From positions 465,001-529,000 of the forward strand of contig CM061251.1 in assembly GCA_022605425.2 (NCBI GenBank): a DNA stretch of 64,000 nucleotides, read 5' to 3'. Positions 14,400-25,837 of this stretch are shown here, one piece after another. Both the position numbers and the translations under genes were made by a program. The stretch is from Hamiltosporidium tvaerminnensis. Lineage: Eukaryota > Microsporidia > Dubosqiidae. The stretch's first letter is position 1. Every line of letters begins with the position of its first letter. The notes beneath the pieces were generated by a model that did not search any database, had not been told where the DNA came from, and was given only the letters and a program-made list of their open reading frames with translations.

Positions 14400-15160
14400 A
14401 CTCATTTTAATTGTTTGATTTGCCCGTTCAACCTACCCTGAACTTTTGGATTGCGTGGTCTTCAATGTATAAGTTGCATGTTAAGAGCCGTTAAGTGTGT
14501 TTCCATCAATTCATTTTTAAATTCTTTACCATTATCAGACTAAATCGCTATTGGAATGCCGAAATTATCGAATAGAAATTTGAACGGACTGTGAAGTTTT
14601 GTTTTATAGCTTAAAATTCCGGAGATGGTTTGTATAAGATCCGATTACGTTTAAAATTAAATATTTTACATCATTTTGATGCGTATCTTCTAGGATTTAC
14701 ACAATCAATCATATATATAATATTTTTCTGTAAAATTCTTAATATTTATTTGCTGAATTTCCTTCAAAAAATGATATCTAACACTTGACCATGATTTTGC
14801 CTATTCGCTTATGCATGCGTGGGAATTTCATAATATTTTTGTCTAATTAATGTAATCATTCTATTAATTCCACTATGTGCCGCAATAAGTTCTATCTCAA
14901 TTATATGTTTAATTAGCACATTTTGAAATCCAAAAACAACTTTCAGCATATCTGGCGCATGTTTGAAGCAAAGATCATCTCCAAGTATTATAACCTGGTT
15001 ATACTTTCTTCTCAAAAGTCTTTTGTTTGTTTAGTGTATTTAGGTAGTTACTGTTCGGGCTTCAAAAAAACACTAAAATATCATTTTCTTCCTTTTTTTC
15101 GCAAATTGCGATCCTTAGCATTTAACCTACATTATTTTTTGCTATTAGTAAGATAAAATT
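14400..15160 (-). mobile_element. Degenerate retroelement-type integrase (Ty3/gypsy- or Ginger-like), copy 1
   Basis: On the minus strand, an open stretch from 15015 to 14809 carries an integrase zinc-binding pattern: IKH, then AAHSGINRMITLIRQKYYE, the usual His-His half preceding the YYW-type motif. Further downstream, in shifted frames, come core-domain signatures: LNVIGSYT (catalytic D replaced by G), GIPIAI then a stop then SDNGKEFKNEL, and RPRNPKVQG at about 14430-14475. The order and spacing match the zinc-binding domain and catalytic core of retroviral-type integrases. At least two in-frame stops and frameshifts make it nonfunctional. No protease, RT or LTR was recognised around it, although repeat A2 lies just beyond on the 5' side of the integrase. 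Confidence 0.75.
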
Positions 15161-15345
15161 TAAAAAAAATAAGAAATGAGGAACTACGTTATTTTTAGAG
15201 CTTTATTCATTGTTAAGGGTCTTTTGCTTGGAAATCTATTTCCTATAACATGTTATTGCACTTTAAATATTTATTCAATCTATAATATCAAACAATAAAA
15301 AGTCGTAAAAATTATATTGAGATTATTTTATATCTGTTGCCAAGC

Positions 15346-16066
15346 GGAGGGAGGATAACCACATAAAAAACTTTCTGCTTGGCAATGAGTGTGTGAAACT
15401 GATGTGAGGTCATTGTTTGGATTTTTAGTTGGAATAAAACCACACTACATCTTCGGTTGTTTTATGGGAGGTTGTATGAGCAATAGAGGTCTACGAAATA
15501 GCGAAACTTTTTCTAAAAATTTATTTGTAGTTTTTTATGTAACCAGATTACAGACCGCAGCTGAACATGTAGGTAATTGCCATGTAAAAGCATGGAAACT
15601 TAGCCTTGCTTACTCGGGTTAGAAGACTTAGCGCCTGGGAGATATAAAAATAAAACCCATTAAAAGCCGGGAGAGCTAATTAGCAGGTTATACCTGTTGG
15701 TATGACATTGCACTGTCTAGGTGAACCCCATGTTAGTCTCTGAAATATATCTTAGCTAGAAGTTTATTGGGTTCAGAAAGTGTAGAATAAGTGGGAATGC
15801 TGCATAGTCTTGGGGGGAGCCCATAGGGGCTTCGATCACATTCTATGCAACGGACATTAACGAACTCCGGGCAACTGCCTCGCCTAGTAATTAGGTTCTA
15901 CACTCCTGGTAGATGAAAGTTTTAGGGATAAAGGTATCCCAGGGGTTACCGATGGAGTTTTGGTGGAGCAGTTATTTATGTTAAACCTAGAACTGCGTTA
16001 ATATCATGAAAACAAATATAACACTTGCCACTGTTTTAAAAAAGATGTGATACTTTTAAATAAAGT
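15346..16066 (+). repeat. Dispersed repeat A, copy A2 (best full-length copy)
   Basis: About 720 bp. It begins GGAGGGAGGATAACCACAT and ends GATGTGATACTTTTAAATAA. It aligns along its whole length with copies at 37.5 and 59.8 kb and partly with 1-500 and 39.6-40.2 kb. A 77-codon frame at 15389-15622 overlaps one at 59879-60067 (shared NLFVVFYVTRLQTAAE), but the nucleotide match continues unchanged beyond both frames, so coding is not required to explain it. No LTR ends or inverted termini are seen. Confidence 0.85.
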
Positions 16067-16549
16067 CTACCAGGGGATTTATCTATTGCCTGTTAATCCT
16101 CTGGATTAAAATACTTTAATCCGAACTTGAAAATATAGGAAATAGCATGGTAGCAATAGATGGTAGGGTAAATACGAAATATCAGGGAAATTACTGGATG
16201 TGAAATATATTACAAATAACATATATCTTTAAAAAAAGGGTGATATTAATATAAAAGGTGTATTAGAAATAACGGGGCACTAAGGACATGCGGGTTCACA
16301 ATGAACCGTGACATATAATGCAAGAAAAAATAAGCTTATAACTGTTAGCGACGACTCAAAATGGCCACAGAAAGAAAATATTTTGCTATGTGAAGAACTA
16401 TATTTTGCTATATCCAGAATAGAAATGTATTCTAGGTGCAGAAGGTATGTAACAACACTGTAATAGTGTCACAAACCAATAAACCCCTCCATGCCCAATA
16501 GAACCCCAGTTATTTCCTTTAAGCTCCCTCTCGTTATTTCAATGATTTT
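16067..16549. other. Spacer with G-rich degenerate repeats (family F-like)
   Basis: Around 16225-16315 the strings AAAAAGGGTGATATTAATAT, AAAAGGTGTATTAG and AATAACGGGGCACTAAGG resemble the AAAGGGTGTTAATA-type units at 28.56-28.85 kb and, inverted, at 40.25-40.44 kb. I see no gene. Confidence 0.4.
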
Positions 16550-16776
16550 ATATTCATTGCTCCTCTGAACTACAGCCCTGCATAAACCTTAATCTCCCTC
16601 TGTAATGCCGTCTACTGGCCTCTTTTCAGTCGGTTTGATTACTTTTCTGGGTTTCGTAACAAGGCGTTTAAAAGGGTAGGTTGTCAGCTTCACCTCCAAC
16701 TTGGAGACTATTCCCTTTAGTCACCTCTTACGAAAACCAAGGAATATAACAAGCTTATTCATCCCGCAGCATGGTG
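16550..16776 (-). repeat. Dispersed repeat B, copy B3 (probable LINE 5' leader)
   Basis: On the minus strand it matches 23776-24003 and 54182-54410 (plus). Landmarks are GTCGTAAGAGGCGACTAAA-like, GACAACCTACCCTTTTAAA-like, TTGTTACGAAACCC-like and a GGCGGTATTACTGAGG-like block, ending at GGGCTGTAGTTC. Noncoding GC-richer leaders of this kind are typical in front of the endonuclease ORF of arthropod-type LINEs. The assignment to the LINE in this window is inference. Confidence 0.7.
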
Positions 16777-17249
16777 GGAAAATGATTTTATATACCTCCG
16801 CATAATTCTATTAATTTTATAAATCTTGGTTATTTCCTAATAATTTATAGAACCTCCCTATTTTGTATATATTACACCTAAAGCCTATATATTCCAAAAA
16901 AGGAAGTGATTAAATTTCTATACTTAATAGGGGTCAATTTAAAAAGGTGCTTGTATGGTTTTTTAGTTAAAATTCCTGCCAAAAAAATTCTTTTAAATTT
17001 TGACAGGATAAAAATAAAAAATGCATTTAATTGCAAACTAGAAAGATTGATAAAATGAAATACATTTTATTGTGCAACTAAAACTTTTGGTGTGTCACCA
17101 TCCTTTTTTTTAATTCAATCATGTTGTTGGTTAAAGTAACTTTAACTTTAAAAAGTAAATTATGGTAAATGGAAGTAAAAGGTGCTATTTTCTTCTTTTT
17201 CTTTATATTGGAATCTTTTTTTCGTTAAGAATGTACCTCTAACAAACAA

Positions 17250-17990
17250 ATCTCTCGAGATGCTTTTTGATTTTTTTCTCTCTACAATTCTTCCCCTTAA
17301 ATTTTAAAAAATTAGCAAAATCGGAAAATTTACGATCGTTTTCGAAATTATTGGTTATTATGGTATTGTGGCGTTTACCAGTTCATTAAATTATTTATGC
17401 ACATTCGAGGCAATCTCTAGGTTCAACCGTTTTAATTTGCTTTTCCAAAAGTGGGACTATACCGAAATCTACCTGAATTGAAAAACAATTCTATCAGTTT
17501 CGGTTTCAAAAATTATGCTTCCAGCAATCTAATTATAAAAGACTTGGAGGATGAAGAAATGCATAAATCGAAGATTTGTTTAGTGCACTCTTTATTGTTT
17601 TGTTAAATACACAAACAAGATGTTTGAATGCTCAATCAACTTTCTTCGAGCGGTTTCATGCAATTCTATTACTAGCTATCTTTTCATGGCGGGTTTGTGT
17701 GTTTAATTTGACTTTGGATTTTGGATTGCGGTGTGTTCTATGTATAACTTTGATACTTAGAAGAGTCATTAGAATTTTAAAAAGTAAATTCTTAAAATAT
17801 ACCCTGATCTATATTTTATAACAACGGAATAATAAAGTGGAAAAACGAGAATTCAATGAATCTTCTGCTAATTGTGAAGTCTTATTAGATATCTTATTAC
17901 CTTGAATGGTTCAGTAATGTGTTGATTATATTAACCCTGCAAAATTAACCATTTTGACTGGTTATCTCAAAGATCTAGACTATCCTGTAT
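17250..17990 (-). mobile_element. Degenerate integrase, copy 2
   Basis: The minus strand at about 17690-17790 reads KNLLFKIL...IKVIH followed by RNPKSK, which parallels the integrase core at 14.43-14.53 kb (KEFKNEL...MQLIH, RPRNPKVQG). The nucleotides align too: TTTTGGATTGCG and TGTATAA on the plus strand occur in the same order in both. Stops and frameshifts are frequent. The outer limits are uncertain. The 81-codon plus-strand frame at 17576-17821 is antisense to it and is not a gene. Confidence 0.6.
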
Positions 17991-18439
17991 ACTATTTTTT
18001 TTAAAATATCTGTTAAATTTCCTTTTCTTTTTTTCCGCAAAATAACAATTAAGGCAGATTAGTTTCATGCACCTGCACTTGGTGATACATAAAATGAAAA
18101 CATAGGAGAAAAAAAAAGAAAAAATATAATTGAAACTTCATTGAAATTATTGTACTGTGTTATGTTATTTAGTACAAGTGTCTATAAGTTTTAAATACGT
18201 TTATCGTTTTCAAACATTAATTGAAACAAAAAGGCAAAATTATAAGCCAAAAGAAGCATCTAATTTTTATTCATAATTAACCATCCTAAACTTTTTTATG
18301 CAAAAAAATTTTAAGAAAGCATGCATAAAAAATAATGGGAAGGGATGTGAAATCAGAAGATGCATAGGAATAAATGTGTATAAGAGTTTAAAATAAAAGA
18401 ACTATATAAAAAATAAAGTGTGTTTTCTACTATAAAAAG

Positions 18440-19110
18440 TATGTAGAAAATAACGGGAGTTCTCTTGGACATGGGGGGGTTTATTTAGCCGACACAATAA
18501 ATCTTGTAAAACAATAGACCATTTAGCGACTCAATGTGAGAAAAGGCTAGGTCGTGACTACACCAGACGGCATAATCTAATGGTAAGATGCCCGCACCTT
18601 CTTCTCCTAAATAGATTAAGTCTATGTTTTCAAAACGAATTAAGAGTCAGTCGGTTCAAAAGGTTCTGTAAAACGAGCATGCGGAGACACCAGAATAGAA
18701 ACCGATGTCAAAATTTGGAATAATAGACCCGATATATTTATTTTACATAAGAGTAACAAAAAGATTACACTCATTGAAATAAGAATTATTTCCAAGATTT
18801 TACTTCAAATGGTGTAACCGAAAAATCTTATAGAGTTTGATCTGTTAGACAATGAGTTAGATTTTGTTTCTAAATGTATTTAAGATAATCTCCTATGTGA
18901 GGACCTGGGCAGGTATTGCGATAAGACTACCTTAATTCATGGCATAAAAGACTGCAAATACTGATGAATATTGAGACATATATTCAGTCGATTGTATTTA
19001 AGAAGACCCTCGGAACACAGCCCTTTAATAGGTGAAAAGAACTTGAGTCGGGACTAAATGTCGAAGAGTGCTATGAGAGTGTGTCGATAGTGTTATCGAG
19101 CGAGCCAAAA
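18440..19110 (+). mobile_element. LINE (non-LTR retrotransposon) C-terminal region, copy L1, broken
   Basis: One frame reads CKTIDHLATQCEKRLGRDYT then RRHNLMVRCPHL. After a +1 shift it continues TDVKIWNNRPDIFI and NKKITLIEI, then NELDFVSKCI and LGRYCDK. This is the conserved region after the RT domain of LINE polyproteins found in many microsporidian genomes (KTIDHLATKC...GHDYTRRHN...NRPDI...ITLIEVGIT). Several stops and shifts show it is dead. Two other copies lie at 58.33-59.02 kb (minus) and 63.43-63.85 kb (plus). Confidence 0.75.
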
Positions 19111-20200
19111 GTCAAGAGGAACCAACACTTTCGTTAAAAAATGCGAGTAACAAGGAAGATGGTGTCAAACATTTTAAAATAAAGAACAATACACCCCTGA
19201 ATTTCAGATGGAAGAACCACATTAGTGGAACCGATGATAAACATAAAGAGGAATTGGATTATAAGACTAAAAATATTGAGGTTAAAGAGGTATAATGAAA
19301 TATATAAAGTGTGACAAAAGTATTCTTATCCAGAAATTTATTGAATAATATCATTTCGGTAAGAATATTAGGCATTATTTTGTTGTTTTTTTGAAAATTT
19401 CAAGCAAAAGAATCAGAACCTTAATAAGAATAAAAATTAGTATAATTTGATCCTCAAGGTAGATTTCTAATCAATAAATTTCCCCATAAAAAATAATAAA
19501 TATAAATTTGTACATTTAAAGATATTTTTTCATTCTTTTTATTCAAGTTATAACACTTCTTACTAAAAATAATGTTATATATAAGCATCCTAATTGATTT
19601 ATTATAAATAGTGACATCAATATAGTATACTTTAACCATCTAGGTATGTCTAGAATCGAGGGGAAACCATACAATGCGACTACTAATTCTATTAATGGAT
19701 TCGCTTGGTATATTTTTAAAGAAAAGCGTTTTAAAAATTGGTTTCACTTTTTGGTGATTACCCATAAAATAATTACATCAAACTTGAGTGATACGTTTAC
19801 ACCTAAATATATTTGCATGGTTTTTCATGATATAAACGTATATTCTTCATTTGGAAAGCTTTTTTTTTTCAAAAAATATTCGAGAACAAATAGGAAAATT
19901 AATTAATCAAAGTTTTAAACAAATGAGATATGTGTAATTTCTTACTTAAATATTTTTTTATAAATTATATTTACATCATTTTATAAGAACTAATGGTTTA
20001 TCAAATAGTAAATTAACAAATATGTAGTTTATTTTGTTTTATCTGTTAAATTTTATTCTGACCAATCCTATTTCAAGATTTCCGGATTTGTTATAAAATA
20101 CTCCTTTAGGTATAATAGGGGTAATCCTTTTTTTTATCTTGAAAGGTATTGGTAGATTTTTGGAAAAGTAAAATTTAAATAGTTAGAAAATGCCGTGTAT
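19111..20200. other. Spacer, no gene seen
   Basis: The only notable frame is 86 codons at 19646-19906 (plus; starts MSRIEGKPYN). It has no membrane segment, motif or detectable relative in the window and is not called a gene. Confidence 0.45.
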
Positions 20201-20644
20201 ATGAATGGGGAAAAGGATAATCCGGAAACCAAACAAGATAACAAATCCGTAGAAGCAGAGAAGCAGGGTAGTGATGTTGCGTCTTCTTCTTCAGCATCAA
20301 AAATGAGTGATTCTAAAAATAAAGAATTTCCTAAAGTAGAAAATGTAGAAATTAAAACAGCCCAGGTTGAAAAGGAGAGAGTTGAAAAAAAACCTACGAT
20401 TGTGACTTTAGAAGAAGTGAATTACTATAATGAAAATATTAATGATTTGAAGCCAAAAGCTGGAGAAAAAACTTCACCTTTTGTTATATTTTTAAATTCA
20501 AAATTCAAAGAAATTGTGGCTAAAAATAGAAGAATCCGAAGTGCAAAAATCGGTTTAGCCATTGTAAGTATATTTGTATTAGGAGCAATCGGACTTGTTG
20601 GTGGATACTTTTTATTTAAGTTTTTACAAAATTCTTATGGGTAA
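20201..20644 (+). CDS. Hypothetical tail-anchored membrane protein, 147 aa
   Basis: I do not recognise the family. The first about 100 residues are hydrophilic and rich in Lys, Glu and Ser (a Ser run near residue 30), suggesting a disordered cytosolic part. A single hydrophobic stretch of about 22 residues at roughly 119-141 (GLAIVSIFVLGAIGLVGGYF) ends five or six residues before the stop, preceded by basic residues KNRRIRSAK. This is the layout of a tail-anchored protein of the ER or another endomembrane. I chose the ATG at 20201. The frame is open six bases further to a GTG, which is unlikely as a eukaryotic start, and an out-of-frame ATG at 20190 stops at once. No CCC triplet is seen close upstream. 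Coding is supported by the ordered composition and the clear membrane anchor rather than by homology. Confidence 0.75.
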   Translation: MNGEKDNPETKQDNKSVEAEKQGSDVASSSSASKMSDSKNKEFPKVENVEIKTAQVEKERVEKKPTIVTLEEVNYYNENINDLKPKAGEKTSPFVIFLNSKFKEIVAKNRRIRSAKIGLAIVSIFVLGAIGLVGGYFLFKFLQNSYG

Positions 20645-22358
20645 TAAATCCTTTGCTTTCTTAATTTTCATTTTAAAATAGTTTTCTTATCATCAATCGA
20701 TTAAATCATATATTAAGATCCTTATATAATTATTTCAAAATTGCAAGTAATATATAAAATAAAATATTTATTTGTTTTATGGCATTATTTAAAAAATGAA
20801 AGAATGACAACAAATGTATTTAGTAGTAAAAAAATTCTATTTAAGTAAATATCAATGAACATAAAATTTTTTTAAAATCTAATAATATTAAGTTGTTTAC
20901 AATTAAGTTAGTAAAAATTTTGAACTTAATGCTTATAAATAGGAAATATAAATACGGGCTTAAGTTCTTTATATGTTAAGAACTTATTTAAAAATATTCT
21001 ATTTGTACTTTTGTTTGCCTATCAGAATTTACAAATAAGAATATTTCTGGGCAATAAATTCTTGAAGGTGAATGTATGAAATATATAGGCTAGAAACCTA
21101 ATTAAAACCGATCTAAAACAATAATCAATTTTCTGTTATGTTTATTCTAAATATGGGTTCTGATCGATAATATATTCGGAGTTCAGAACTTGGCATACAC
21201 GGTTTTCTGCCAATCTTTGACCCAAAAAACCTTTAGTGAAACTTATTGTTGCGGCAATGGTCTAGGGGATAGTATATTGGAATTTACTTGTGACAGTTCA
21301 GTTTCTATCTCGGGTTTGTGCACTCTTTATTTTTCGTCAAAGAAGATTTGCGTTGGGCTGAAAATCTAACCAATCAAAATAAAATGTCTATGAAATGCTT
21401 ATAACTTGACGAAGCTCTAATTTGTTTGTGTGTTTCCTTCTATCTGTAGGGAAAGAACAAGAAAAAAAACTGTTTTTCCCCTGAGTCGGGTCTTATTTAT
21501 AAGTGTAATGCGAAAATAATTCCATTTAGGATTACTTGAAATTAATTGCAACAAAGTACAATAAGACATTTATTTATAAGCACAAATATCAGTTATAAAG
21601 GTGGCATACAGCTACTCATGGAGTCAAAAAGACAAATATAGTTCTTTGGTAGTGAAAGAATTGCTTCCTAATTAATTACATATTTGCTTTGCAATAGATC
21701 ATATGAGAATTGGGAATAAATTATAAACTCAAAATAACCACTTATCTATTACATAAACAGAAATTTTGGATATAAAGAGTAAACAATCAAAACAAGATTA
21801 TTGAACCTAAAACACGGATACAATGACAACCCCAAGGTAACGAATCAAATCATATGAAAGAATCAAATGTAATCAAAGTGCTATATATTTCGAGGAAAGT
21901 GTAATAAATCAACACATACAAGATAACAAGAACACTCTATTACATTTTATTTATTTACGTATTTTTGAAATCAAATTTAAAATCCTTGATTTTATGACTT
22001 TAATTTTGATTAGAAAAAATTACTCATTTAAAAATTGAAAAAAAATATCTTTTTAATTTGATAAATTAAAAATTTATACCTATAAAACACTGGGTTTATA
22101 CTTTTAATCTGTATATAATGTACTTTTATTAAAATTTCAAACATATTTTTAATTTCAAATTTGTATAAAATTTTTTAAAGGTAAAGTATTTACCTTTGTT
22201 CTAAGAAATCTCTCTATATCTGAATATTTTTTTGCTAAGAGCGTTTTGAATTATTAATTTAATAGGAATTGGTACTATTACTGTATTTATTTTAGAAAAT
22301 TGATAATTAAGTGGCAATACCTAAATAATAATTGGTTTATTTTTAAAATCTAATTTTT
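20645..22358. other. Spacer, no gene seen; one tRNA-like stretch
   Basis: AT-rich apart from 21240-21500. Within that, 21252-21325 contains TGGTCTAGGGGATAGTATAT, which resembles a tRNA D-arm/A box, followed by CTCGGGTTTGTGC. No complete cloverleaf could be folded by eye, so it is not called a tRNA. Confidence 0.5.
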
Positions 22359-23429
22359 TTATAAAATAATTTTATTTTCAAATTTGTATTTCAAACAGAT
22401 AAGAAAAACATGAAAAACTGTAAACTCTGGCCAAAAAACCTTACAAAAGAAAATATTTGCCCCTTTGGCACAGTCTTCTAATCTGAAATCACTTAATCTT
22501 AATTCACCACTTGTTCTTACAATTATGTCTGTACTCCTATCATCATTAAACCTTAAACACGTATAAATATCCTCTGGGTTATCTCCGTTTCCTCCTTTGT
22601 TACTCTTTTCAATATTCTTGACTGTGTCCTTGCTAATTTTTCTTTTTTGTTGATAAATATTCTTACAATATACTTCGATATTTTTATTTTTCGATTCCTT
22701 GATTTTGTTCTTCATATTCTCCTTTTTTGAATCATCAAAGGATTTTTCTTTGAAAAATTTGGTTTGGGAATTATTTTTTCTTTGTTTTAGTCCTTCTTCA
22801 ACAATATTTATACTTTGGAAATCACTTCCTCTTTTAACATTTTTTTTTACTTCGAGAATATCATCGTTAAAAATATTATTTCTTGTTGCTTCATAGTTCC
22901 TTTTAATCACATCTGTAGATGAATAAGCAAAAAAAATATTTACAATACATTTTTTATTATCCTTAGTCATTACCATTACCTCTTTAAAGACATTATATAC
23001 TTCAATAGGAACAAGATCAAATCTACCATGAAACACAACCCTAACTTCATATTTCTTATCCATAAGTTTATTCTTATTTTCAATGATTAATTTATAAATT
23101 CCCTCTAATTCGTTTTTATCTCTTTGTAAATTTGATAGACTCAAAGCAAAAAAAGATATTTCTTTAAATCCTACTTCACTACAATACCTCATAAGACATA
23201 ACATATTTTTAAATCCATTTTGTTTTGCCCAAATATCGTTTTGATTACTTTTTTTCGCATATCTTCTATTTCCATCCATTATAAAAGATATACTTAGGTT
23301 TTTACCAATTTTTATTTTTCTTAAAATAAAATTTTTGGAAAATAAATGAAATAAATAAGCGATTAATCTACTGTTTAATAGGTATTCTAGTAATGCTACT
23401 GTTATTTTTCTTATTACCTCCAGTAACAT
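22359..23429 (-). CDS. RER2: cis-Prenyltransferase (dehydrodolichyl diphosphate synthase, Rer2/Srt1/DHDDS type), 356 aa
   Basis: The enzyme adds isopentenyl diphosphate units in cis to farnesyl (or longer) diphosphate to make the dolichol backbone at the ER. Family motifs are in order: SISFIMDGNRRYAKK (catalytic Asp at residue 52), GFKNML...CSEVGFKEISFFALSLSN (81-100) with LQRDKNEL, VVFHGRFDLVP (about 131), VNIFFAYSS (about 163), then RTSGELRLSDF (305-315) and FWPEF (337-341). Between the AYSS block and RTSGE lies an insertion of about 110 residues, very rich in Lys, Asn and Ser, which makes the protein longer than typical relatives. The N-terminus has a hydrophobic stretch (about 9-31) suited to membrane association. 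A GGG (minus-strand CCC) triplet lies three bases before the ATG. The 65-codon frame at 22699-22896 is its antisense shadow. The other dolichol-pathway gene of the window is at 61.2-62.1 kb. Confidence 0.93.
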   Translation of the reverse strand: MLLEVIRKITVALLEYLLNSRLIAYLFHLFSKNFILRKIKIGKNLSISFIMDGNRRYAKKSNQNDIWAKQNGFKNMLCLMRYCSEVGFKEISFFALSLSNLQRDKNELEGIYKLIIENKNKLMDKKYEVRVVFHGRFDLVPIEVYNVFKEVMVMTKDNKKCIVNIFFAYSSTDVIKRNYEATRNNIFNDDILEVKKNVKRGSDFQSINIVEEGLKQRKNNSQTKFFKEKSFDDSKKENMKNKIKESKNKNIEVYCKNIYQQKRKISKDTVKNIEKSNKGGNGDNPEDIYTCLRFNDDRSTDIIVRTSGELRLSDFRLEDCAKGANIFFCKVFWPEFTVFHVFLICLKYKFENKIIL

Positions 23430-23775
23430 TAAGGGTCTTTAAACTTTGAATTTTAAAATAGGAATTATTGAAGAAGCATACGAACTTAAAGGAAATTAGA
23501 GAGCTTAGAAAAAAATATTTAAAACGCTGGCTAAGAAATATTACTATTTTTATGGTTAAAAGGATCTGGGGAAAAATAAAATGATACTCTGAATGCAATA
23601 TTGATTATTTTCAGGCAGAATAGGTAAGTTTTTCTTACATTTATATTATCTACAAAATCACAGCCGGGATTTTAGAAATACAAGAAAAAATCCAAAATTA
23701 TGATCATTCAGTAAGAATAAGAATTATAAGCGGTGATTTTGATATTCAAATGCTATTCTGTATAAAATTCCTTAC
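23430..23775. other. Spacer upstream of the cis-prenyltransferase
   Basis: It contains the presumed promoter of the minus-strand gene. Nothing else is recognised. Confidence 0.5.
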
Positions 23776-24003
23776 CATGCCGGAAGCAGAATTGGCTTAG
23801 AGTATTCACTGCTTGTCGTAAGAGACTACTAAAAGGGACCAATTTCCATGTTGGGGTTGGGCATAGGGCTAACAACCCACGTTTTAAAACTAGCTTGTTA
23901 CAAAACCCGATAAGTAAATAAACCCACTGGAAAAGACCGGTGGGCGGTATTACTAAGAGAGACCAAGACTCGCACAGAGCTGTAGTTCTAAGGATGAATG
24001 CTG
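23776..24003 (+). repeat. Dispersed repeat B, copy B1
   Basis: It aligns with 54182-54410 (plus) and 16550-16776 (minus). Shared strings include CTGCTTGTCGTAA, GGCTAACAACCCAC, CCCACTGGAAAAGACC and GGGCGGTATTACT. It is noncoding and GC-richer than its surroundings. It is probably the 5' leader of a LINE whose body has been lost here. Confidence 0.75.
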
Positions 24004-25284
24004 TATAAAAATATTTTTTTTTGAATATAATTTATAACAATAACAAAAAACCTAAATTTTAATTGTTGAAAGGAATTAATTTCTATTAAGACGACGAAAT
24101 ATTTTGAAGAATAATCTAAGTTTATGTGCTTCAAATATTAATAAACTCGATCTGTTGACTTGAAACAAATTGTTTGGCTTCTAATTGATCTTTTACTATA
24201 TTTGGATTTGAAGTATTCTTATAAAGTTAAAGCAATGTACAAAATATTGTATGTCTAGGTATTAAAATCTTTTCATATAATTACATGACTGATAAATTCG
24301 AAGTAACTAGGTTAGGATGGTATATAAGGTGTGACTAATGAGAAATTTAAAGGTTTTTATTGGCTTGATGAGGTTTAGCATAATTTACAGGGGAACCATA
24401 TTAACTAAAATTTTTAAAAATATCATGCAATAGAAGGTTATTTGAATTTTATTTTTTAGGATTTATTGCAAGCAGTTTCTTTTTTTAAAATTAATAGAAA
24501 TTTCAACTGATATTTCTTTGCTTTATAAAGTATATCCTTTATGTTTGCTAATCAGTCGGTCTCTGTTATACCAGATATCCTTTGGTATCGATGCTTTTAA
24601 CACATTAAAAAAATGTGACACATGCAACTATACACTTTGTGTTTCCATCAAACCGCAAATGAGCCTGACTATGTTTGACTTTGTTGTTTCTTTTGGGCAA
24701 CTCTTGGAAAATACATCAAATATAGATTGAAATTAAAGAATTTAAATGATTTAAAATGTTATATTGGTTTCTTTAGAGATCTTCTGATGATAAACAATGT
24801 TTATTTGTTTCTTTTTAAAACTATCAAAAAATCTAGCATCATGTATTAGAAAAAAACGGCAAGGTTGGTCTTAAAAACAAAAATTCGGTTGAATACTTGT
24901 ATTGAGCAGATTGCATAAATTATTATATCGAAACATGGTTTTCCTGCTTCTGTCGCTACTAAAAAATTGAAGTTGGGACAATTCCGCCTTCTTTTTGTGA
25001 GCGTTTCTTGATATAAGTTACAATGTTGGTTTATATTTCTAGAAGAATCCAAACCTCAGCTTTTCATGACAAAGGTCCTTAGCAGAAAACAGAAAATTGG
25101 GTGTCGCCGTGATTTTTTAAGTATCATAAATTTTCAGTTTAGATTTTATAAAAGGCATTAAAAAGCTTACTCCCTGGATTTTGTTTGGATTTTAAACTAC
25201 AATACATATTAGATATAATTAGTATCACTATGTCTTCTTTTTTTTAGAATCTCTGGTTCTTTAAAACAATAATGTTTTTACTTT
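24004..25284. other. Spacer, no confident gene
   Basis: Frames of about 70 codons at 24518-24730 (plus) and 24846-25052 (minus) show no secure family. The minus strand near 24760-25100 has faint integrase-like strings in several frames, too weak to call. Confidence 0.45.
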
Positions 25285-25498
25285 TTTACTTATTCCCTTC
25301 CTCTTATATCTCCTAGTGTTGAGGATGAACAGATGAAAATTCTCGTTTGGTTCTTCAATCTGTTCTAACTAGGTATTATAGGAAATTATTTTATAGATCT
25401 AAGGTTGTTTATATCCCACCACAATTCAGCAATGATTTCCCTACGAACAACACACTCATGCCAAACAGATAGTTTTTAATTTGAGCTATTTCTTCCAC
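25285..25498 (-). repeat. Dispersed repeat D, copy D1
   Basis: On the minus strand it reads AAAAACTATCTGTTTGGCAT, then ...GAGTGTGTTG..., then TCATCTGTTCATCCTC near the end. It aligns with the minus strand at 46.10-46.32 kb and with 53.81-54.03 kb and 29.57-29.69 kb on the plus strand. Its first about 60 bases resemble the beginning of repeat A. It lies upstream of the leucine-rich gene at 25838. Confidence 0.6.
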
Positions 25499-25837
25499 TT
25501 AATTAATTCTTTTATGGATTAAAAATCTAGATCGAATAATTTTAGTCTCTATAAGCATTATTGATATGTGTTTAAATCCATCCATCCAATGAATTATTTT
25601 GGTCCCAAAAAGTACTGATTTGGGCTTGAATAAAAACAAAACACATGTTTGAACAATCTTTATACATAAAAAGCAACTCTTTGTTGTTATTTTCAAAATA
25701 TATATAATTTGGGAAAGAATTATCTTTCCGGAGAAGTTTTATAAATTTATAATTTAATTAACTGATAAAAAAAAGTTATCATTTTTAATTAATTAATTTA
25801 ATATAAAAATATTCAAGAAATTTATTTCTTTAACTCC

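Noticed and set aside
14923-15156. 77-codon plus-strand frame
   Set aside because: It is antisense to the integrase zinc-binding region.
15389-15622. 77-codon frame, and a related one at 59879-60067, sharing NLFVVFYVTRLQTAAE
   Set aside because: Both lie inside repeat A. The nucleotide similarity extends evenly beyond the frames, and the frame is not open in A3, so a protein is not supported.
15346-16066. Repeat A as the LTR of the neighbouring integrase element
   Set aside because: No TG...CA ends, no primer-binding site seen, no second copy on the other side of the integrase, and A copies occur elsewhere without integrase.
17576-17821. 81-codon plus-strand frame
   Set aside because: It is the antisense of the degenerate integrase copy 2.
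19646-19906. 86-codon frame starting MSRIEGKPYN
   Set aside because: No recognisable domain or upstream signal. Kept as unsupported.
24760-25100. Minus-strand strings resembling a Ty3/gypsy integrase (CHEKL, LISRN, FFDSF)
   Set aside because: The matches are short, spread over several frames and lack the catalytic blocks. Not enough to call an element.
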